Positions 62,723-64,000 of a DNA stretch of 64,000 nucleotides are shown in pieces (within the stretch, counting starts at the first letter, position 1; every line of letters begins with the position of its first letter). The notes under the pieces are model-generated. The model saw only the letters and a program-made list of their open reading frames with translations, had not been told where the DNA came from and did no database searches. The position numbers were made by a program, and so were the translations under genes. Origin of the DNA: Paenirhizobium selenitireducens ATCC BAA-1503 (GTDB taxonomy: Bacteria > Pseudomonadota > Alphaproteobacteria > Rhizobiales > Rhizobiaceae); contig NZ_KI912495.1 of NCBI RefSeq assembly GCF_000518785.1, positions 274,257-338,256 on the forward strand, given 5' to 3'.

Positions 62723-64000
62723 GTGGCGATCTGGTTGGATCAGGCATCGGAAGGTTTTGGCGAGACGTTTGCCGCCTTCCTGACGACGAAGCGCGAAGTG
62801 TCGGACGACGTCAATGACGTGGTGAGGGCGATCATCGCCGATGTCAGGACGCGCGGCGACGCGGCGCTCGCCGAATATTCCCTGCGTTTCGACGGCATTG
62901 ATTTTTCCCATACGCCGATGCGTGTCACGCCGGCGGAGATCGACGCGGCGGCAGCCCAGGTTTCGCCCGAGGTGATGGATGCCCTGCGGCTCGCCGCCGA
63001 GCGCATCGAAAAACACCATGCCCGCCAGATGCCGAAGGACGATATTTACGAGGACGCGCTCGGTGTCGGGCTGGGCTCGCGCTGGACGGCGATCGAGGCG
63101 GTCGGCCTCTATGTGCCGGGCGGCACGGCGAGCTATCCGAGTTCGGTGCTGATGAATGCCGTGCCGGCGAGGGTCGCCGGCGTGGAGCGCATCGTCATGG
63201 TCGTTCCGGCCTCCGGCGGCACGATCAATCCGACGGTGCTCGCGGCCGCCAAGATCGCCGGCGTCGAGGAGATCTACCGGATCGGCGGTGCCCAGGCGGT
63301 GGCGGCCCTCGCCTACGGCACCGAGACCATCGCCCCCGTCGCCAAGATCGTCGGTCCCGGCAATGCCTATGTCGCCGCAGCCAAGCGCCATGTCTTCGGC
63401 ACCGTCGGCATCGACATGATCGCCGGGCCGTCCGAAGTGCTGGTGATCGCCGACGCAAACAACAATCCCGACTGGCTGGCCGCCGACCTGCTGGCCCAGG
63501 CCGAGCATGATCCCGGCGCCCAGTCGATCCTGATCACCGACGATGCCGAGCTGGGCCACGCGGTCGTGGCCGCCGTCGAGCGGCAGCTGAAGTCGCTGAG
63601 CCGCTCCGAGACGGCGGCGGCCAGCTGGCGCGATTTCGGCGCCGTAATCCTGGTCAAGTCGCTCGCCGACGCCGTCCCGCTCGCCAACCGCATCGCCGCC
63701 GAGCATCTCGAGCTTGCCGTCGACGATCCGGATGCGCTGATGGCGGGCGTGCGCAATGCCGGCGCCATCTTCGTCGGCCGCCATACGCCGGAAGTGATCG
63801 GCGACTATGTCGGCGGCTCCAACCACGTTCTGCCCACCGCACGTTCGGCGCGCTTCTCCTCGGGCCTCTCGGTGCTCGATTTCGTCAAGCGCACCTCGAT
63901 CCTGAGACTTGGGCCGGAACAGCTGCGCAAGCTCGCCCCGGCGGCGATCGCGCTGGCGAAAAGCGAGGGGCTCGATGCCCATGCGCGCTCCGTCGCCATC
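62723..64000 (+). CDS. hisD: Histidinol dehydrogenase (partial, 3' end beyond window)
   Basis: 426 codons are visible from a GTG at 62723, with GGAAGGAAGCAGGGG before it. HisD segments: YVPGGTASYPSSVLMNAVPA, KIVGPGNAYVAAAKRHVFG, DMIAGPSEVLVIAD, LLAQAEHDPGAQSILIT, the catalytic Glu-His in AAEHLEL and VGGSNHVLPTARSARF. It oxidises histidinol to histidine with zinc and two NAD. Only a short C-terminal piece should be missing. Confidence 0.95.
   Translation, partial: MAIWLDQASEGFGETFAAFLTTKREVSDDVNDVVRAIIADVRTRGDAALAEYSLRFDGIDFSHTPMRVTPAEIDAAAAQVSPEVMDALRLAAERIEKHHARQMPKDDIYEDALGVGLGSRWTAIEAVGLYVPGGTASYPSSVLMNAVPARVAGVERIVMVVPASGGTINPTVLAAAKIAGVEEIYRIGGAQAVAALAYGTETIAPVAKIVGPGNAYVAAAKRHVFGTVGIDMIAGPSEVLVIADANNNPDWLAADLLAQAEHDPGAQSILITDDAELGHAVVAAVERQLKSLSRSETAAASWRDFGAVILVKSLADAVPLANRIAAEHLELAVDDPDALMAGVRNAGAIFVGRHTPEVIGDYVGGSNHVLPTARSARFSSGLSVLDFVKRTSILRLGPEQLRKLAPAAIALAKSEGLDAHARSVAI

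Overview
The window is high-GC alphaproteobacterial chromosome and reads as a member of the Rhizobiaceae (Rhizobium/Agrobacterium relatives). Support comes from a podJ gene next to a fatty-acid oxidation cluster, RIME-like intergenic palindromes ('ccttctcccc...ggggagaag', 'ggatgaggggg') in that cluster, and the order tRNA-Thr / murA / DUF2948 / hisD at the right end. Genes run through both window edges: podJ is cut on the left and hisD on the right.

Layout. 1-3205: podJ-type polarity factor (minus strand, C-terminus missing), with a CtrA-like box and a GANTC site upstream. 3617-9177: beta-oxidation genes (acyl-CoA dehydrogenase, thiolase, FadB-type hydratase/dehydrogenase), the first behind a promoter that overlaps a perfect palindrome. 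9409-11620: accessory minus-strand module of GNAT, XRE/ImmA-IrrE regulator-protease and an unrecognised partner, AT-richer than its surroundings. 11976-12218: run of GC hairpins with GNRA loops plus an 18-bp stem, upstream of a small Cys/His-rich protein. 12656-27377: mostly single genes: GDPD, metallo-hydrolase lipoprotein, GH32, a Ser/Thr kinase-UspA fusion with a phosphoesterase, an unusual pyruvate kinase, a YiiX-like lipoprotein, an SLC5-histidine kinase-receiver fusion, mscL and an aminotransferase.

27568-41546 is a surface-glycan region. It holds galE, a CDP-glucose branch (rfbF, rfbG, 3,5-epimerase-like, C-methyltransferase) with stop/start overlaps, glycosyltransferases, CmcI- and FkbM-type methyltransferases, an SDR and a radical SAM enzyme. 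I infer that it makes and attaches a branched, methylated 6-deoxy sugar. 41716-44135 holds a DUF442 protein, an envelope protein and a secreted SH3 protein. 44304-50170 is a GntR-controlled catabolic operon (polar amino-acid ABC transporter, class V PLP enzyme, dihydropyrimidinase/hydantoinase) with a clear palindromic operator.

51228-60190 looks like a decayed genomic island inserted at the 3' end of tRNA-Thr(GGT). An 18/19-bp direct repeat bounds it, and a broken tyrosine integrase sits next to the tRNA. It carries a globin, a two-component pair, a LuxR regulator and an RTX-like secreted repeat protein. Core genes (small hypothetical, murA, DUF2948, hisD) resume after it.

All identifications come from reading the sequence and from family knowledge; no search was run.
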